Below, one piece after another: positions 61,234 through 64,000 of a stretch of 64,000 nt of DNA. The position numbers and the translations under genes are program-made. Every line of letters starts with the position of its first letter. Positions within the stretch are counted from its first letter, which is position 1. The notes beneath the pieces are model-generated. The model worked only from the letters and a program-made list of their open reading frames with translations. It did no database searches and was not told the origin of the DNA. The stretch is from Sulfitobacter sp. S223. Lineage in GTDB: Bacteria; Pseudomonadota; Alphaproteobacteria; Rhodobacterales; Rhodobacteraceae. Location of the stretch: positions 1,054,001 through 1,118,000 of the forward strand of contig NZ_CP083560.1 in the NCBI RefSeq assembly GCF_025143825.1. The letters run 5' to 3'.

Positions 61234-62331
61234 ATGTCAAAGCCCGTAACAAACGAAGAGGTTGAAGATGTCTTGTCTTCGATCCGCCGGTTGGTATCAG
61301 AAGACAAGCGTCCGCTCGCGGGGCTTTCAAGCGCGCCACGCGAATTGGCAACTCCGGCCCCAGCCGAGCGAGAAGTGGAACCAGCAGCGGAGCGTTTGGT
61401 TCTAACCCCTGCCTTGCGCGTCGCAGAAGCCACGGAGCAGAAGGCAGCCCCGCTTGATCTCGGATCGGTCGCCCGCGAGACATGGATGCAACCGGATGAG
61501 GCGGCTGATGACGTCGATGATGGGGTGGCGGCGGAACCCACTACGCAGAACTCCAAACCAGACGAGATTATGGATGCGCTTGATGCATTGGTTCAGGAGA
61601 CCCTTGAGACGCAGCCTCAGGCAGACGATAGTCCGCACGAAGACGACGATTACAGCGATGAAAGCTACTGGAAGGACGAAGATGACAGCGCCGCAGCAGG
61701 CGCCAAGTCTGACATTTCTGACGAGGCCGGGTCATCGCCTGTAGAAATCGAAGATCGCCAAAATCATCTTAGCGACGATTTCGATTGGAATGATCATTTA
61801 CCAAAGCAACCGGATTCTACAGATGTAGAAGTGCAGGCTGATGATGAGACGGGTGACGAAGCGTTCTTCGAGCCTGATCAAGACGAACCTGACACGCAGA
61901 ACATTAATTTCGGCGACCTGCGGGCAGCGAGCGTCCCGCTAAAGGCGACGATTGCCGCGCTAGGCGCTGCTATTGGAAAAACCCGTCAAGAATGGGAGCC
62001 TGATGGCGAAGCGAGTGACGAACTTGCCGCGGCCGACACCTCGGCCATGGTGTGGGAAGATGACGTTGATTTGGATGCCAATGGTGCACCGCTTGATGCA
62101 GACGAAATCGATGCCATACCCGAAGCGGATGAGGCCCTAGAGGATACGCCAATAGGCGCAGCATTCGGCAGCGACGATCAGGTGATTGACGAAGAAGCGC
62201 TGCGCGATTTGGTCAGCGAGATTGTCCGATCCGAACTGCAAGGCGCCTTGGGTGAACGGATCACACGCAACGTGCGCAAACTTGTGCGCCGTGAAATCCA
62301 CCGCGCCTTGACCGCACAGGAAATGGAATAG
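61234..62331 (+). CDS. PopZ-like (DUF2497) polar organizing protein
   Basis: A 365-residue acidic, low-complexity protein. N-terminal helix NEEVEDVLSSIRRLVSED and C-terminal oligomerisation block EEALRDLVSEIVRSELQGAL followed by RNVRKLVRREIHRAL are PopZ/DUF2497 hallmarks. The 250 residues between are Asp/Glu-rich and disordered, which in PopZ keeps the polar condensate fluid. Expected to form a polar matrix for chromosome and signalling proteins. The gene ends 2 bases before cobQ, which runs the other way. Confidence 0.8.
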   Translation: MSKPVTNEEVEDVLSSIRRLVSEDKRPLAGLSSAPRELATPAPAEREVEPAAERLVLTPALRVAEATEQKAAPLDLGSVARETWMQPDEAADDVDDGVAAEPTTQNSKPDEIMDALDALVQETLETQPQADDSPHEDDDYSDESYWKDEDDSAAAGAKSDISDEAGSSPVEIEDRQNHLSDDFDWNDHLPKQPDSTDVEVQADDETGDEAFFEPDQDEPDTQNINFGDLRAASVPLKATIAALGAAIGKTRQEWEPDGEASDELAAADTSAMVWEDDVDLDANGAPLDADEIDAIPEADEALEDTPIGAAFGSDDQVIDEEALRDLVSEIVRSELQGALGERITRNVRKLVRREIHRALTAQEME

Positions 62332-62333
62332 GC

Positions 62334-63794
62334 CTATTTTATCTCGACCGCCGCAGCCAGCAGCGCGTCGAGATCGAAATATGCCTCGATATGGGCGGCG
62401 AGCGCATCAAGGGTTTCGTCAACCTGATCTTCAAAAACAATAGAAGACGATGCTCCGAGCCCGCCAAGATAGGCAGCACGAAAAGCGTCTGACGCAAAGA
62501 TGCCGTGCAAATAGCAGCCCATAACACGTCCGTCTCGGCTGGCTGCACCATCATCCACGTTTCCAAGTCGCAGCCAGGGGCGGGTGCAATCAGGCCCGTC
62601 CGTCCGGCCCATATGAATCTCGTAACCGGTCAGGGGTGCGCCGCTCTCCAGATGTGTCCCATCCCTGAGCAGCAGGTTTTTCACAGGCTCCAGTGTTGTG
62701 TGGACGTCCAGGTGGCCAAGGCCGTCGACAGTACCAGCCGGGCCTTCAATTCCTTCCGCGTCGGTGATCGTGCGCCCGAGCATCTGATAACCACCACACA
62801 GGCCCATCACATGTCCCCCACGCCGGATATGGGCCGCGATGTCTATATCCCAGCCGGACGCCCGCAAGGCTGCCAGATCGGCAATGGTGGACTTGCTTCC
62901 CACCAGTAGCACCAGATCAGTTTCTGCAGGGATCGCCATGCCCGGCGTAATCATGCGCAAGTCGATAGCAGGCTCGGCGGCTAGTGGATCAAGATCGTCA
63001 AAGTTGGCGATCCGCGGCAGTTGTGGCACCGCTACGACCAGACCGGCGCCGCCGGAGCGCGCCCGTGCTGGCAAATCCATCACGTCTTCGGCAGGCAGAC
63101 GTGCGGCTTGATCGAACCATGGCAGTACCCCAAGGCTGGGCCAGCCTGTGCGCGCGGCAATGTCGTCGCGCCCTGCGTCGAACAAGCTGCGATCGCCACG
63201 AAACTTGTTGACGCAAAACCCTTTGATCAGTGCTTGATCCTCCGCGGAGAGTACTGCTTGGGTCCCTACGATCTGCGCGATCACGCCACCACGGTCGATA
63301 TCCCCCATGAGGATCACAGGGACACCGGCAGCACGGGCGAAACCCATATTTGCAATATCGCCTGCACGCAGGTTCGTTTCGGCAGGGGAACCTGCGCCCT
63401 CTATCACGACAAGATCGCATTCACTGGCAAGTCGCCGAAAGCTCTCCAGAACTGCTGGCATGAGCGTCTGCTTATTGCGCCCGAAATCACGCGCTTCCTG
63501 ATGACCAGCAACCTGTCCCTGTACTATGACTTGTGCACCTGTCGCCGTTTGAGGCTTCAGCAAGATCGGGTTCATATCGGTGTGAGGGGCGACACCACAA
63601 GCGCGGGCCTGTAGCGCTTGTGCGCGGCCGATTTCGCCACCATTGCTGGTGACGGCGGCGTTGTTTGACATGTTCTGAGGCTTAAACGGTCGGACATCGA
63701 GGCCTCGCGCGCGGGCGGCCCGCAGAATGCCTGCGACAATCATTGATTTGCCGACATTGCTGCCGGTACCTTGGATCATGATCGCTTTTGCCAT
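62334..63794 (-). CDS. cobQ: Cobyric acid synthase
   Basis: A 486-residue glutamine amidotransferase that amidates four side chains of adenosylcobyrinic acid diamide in vitamin B12 synthesis. N-terminal ATP-binding [18 protein letters not shown] and [21 protein letters not shown]-terminal class I amidotransferase with Cys in [13 protein letters not shown] and His in [11 protein letters not shown]. Complete and typical length. No other cob genes are in the window. Confidence 0.97.
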   Translation of the reverse strand: MAKAIMIQGTGSNVGKSMIVAGILRAARARGLDVRPFKPQNMSNNAAVTSNGGEIGRAQALQARACGVAPHTDMNPILLKPQTATGAQVIVQGQVAGHQEARDFGRNKQTLMPAVLESFRRLASECDLVVIEGAGSPAETNLRAGDIANMGFARAAGVPVILMGDIDRGGVIAQIVGTQAVLSAEDQALIKGFCVNKFRGDRSLFDAGRDDIAARTGWPSLGVLPWFDQAARLPAEDVMDLPARARSGGAGLVVAVPQLPRIANFDDLDPLAAEPAIDLRMITPGMAIPAETDLVLLVGSKSTIADLAALRASGWDIDIAAHIRRGGHVMGLCGGYQMLGRTITDAEGIEGPAGTVDGLGHLDVHTTLEPVKNLLLRDGTHLESGAPLTGYEIHMGRTDGPDCTRPWLRLGNVDDGAASRDGRVMGCYLHGIFASDAFRAAYLGGLGASSSIVFEDQVDETLDALAAHIEAYFDLDALLAAAVEIK

Positions 63795-63903
63795 TATCTG
63801 CCCCTTATGTGGTCACGGGCAAAGTGGCGCAAACGGTAGCCAAGGAAAAGAGCGATTCAACGCCAGAGACAACAGTAAACTCAATCCGTCAGACGAAAAA
63901 AAA

Positions 63904-63930
63904 ACGCAGCCCGAAGGCTGCGTCTTTTTT
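63904..63930. terminator. Bidirectional terminator between cobQ and the next minus-strand gene
   Basis: ACGCAGCC and GGCTGCGT pair around CGAA, with an A-run before and a T-run after, so it works in both directions. It ends the minus-strand gene at the window edge. Confidence 0.85.
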
Positions 63931-63950
63931 AGGTAAATTCCGTAAGTCGC

Positions 63951-64000
63951 TTATGCGGCTTCGGCCTGTTGAGCTGCATTGCGGCGCTCTGATTCTTCGC
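63951..64000 (-). CDS. 3' end of a minus-strand gene (product unknown)
   Basis: The last 16 codons read EESERRNAAQQAEAA then TAA, with a terminator just after. Too short to name the product. Confidence 0.6.
   Translation of the reverse strand, partial: EESERRNAAQQAEAA

Overview
The window is alphaproteobacterial chromosome, most likely from a marine Rhodobacterales (Roseobacter-group) bacterium. This rests on the gene content: a short SecA-like protein paired with a membrane-fusion protein, a Pcm-like methyltransferase next to tolC, a PopZ/DUF2497-type protein, cobQ, and a tRNA-Cys hosting tyrosine-integrase islands. Species is not determinable by eye.

Left part (1-24 kb). The 3' end of a SecA-like gene overlaps a periplasmic adaptor gene. 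After a decayed gene comes a 4450-residue Ca-binding adhesin containing 37 almost identical 87-residue repeats (9657 bp). Behind it lie a TPR/glycosyltransferase-like gene and, convergent to it, a LapE-LapB-LapC-type type I secretion operon (TolC-like lipoprotein, ABC exporter with a C39-like N-terminal domain, HlyD-like adaptor). The likely logic is export and surface display of the adhesin, possibly with sugar modification. A response regulator with a degenerate GGDEF-like output follows, then an internally deleted IS3-type element.

Middle part (24.6-58.4 kb). This is an accretion of three tandem integrative elements in one tRNA-Cys gene. The intact tRNA is at 58338-58411 (minus); partial copies of its 3' half lie at 24611, 28962 and 39086. 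Each of the three segments has an integrase at its right edge. Element A carries a membrane-anchored SNase and an ATP-grasp enzyme, and its integrase has lost the ATG start. Element B is a mobilizable element with a Rep-like protein, MobC, a MobA relaxase with two genes nested in other frames, a three-gene GHKL ATPase / STAS-like / membrane-protein operon, an EcoRI-type adenine methylase with a DUF262-HNH nuclease, a phage-type repressor, excisionase-like proteins and an integrase. Element C is a defence island: a Septu-like PtuA/PtuB pair, a Gabija-like OLD-nuclease/UvrD-helicase pair, a HEPN-like protein, an unusual ParA-like ATPase with a divergent XRE regulator, an IS21-type transposon and several orphans.

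Right part (58.4-64 kb). Ordinary core genes return: pcm-like methyltransferase, tolC, popZ-like, cobQ (convergent) and the 3' end of another minus-strand gene. The most interesting material is the three-gene GHKL/STAS/membrane operon, the tandem tRNA-Cys islands with matching arm sequences, and the homogenised adhesin repeat array.
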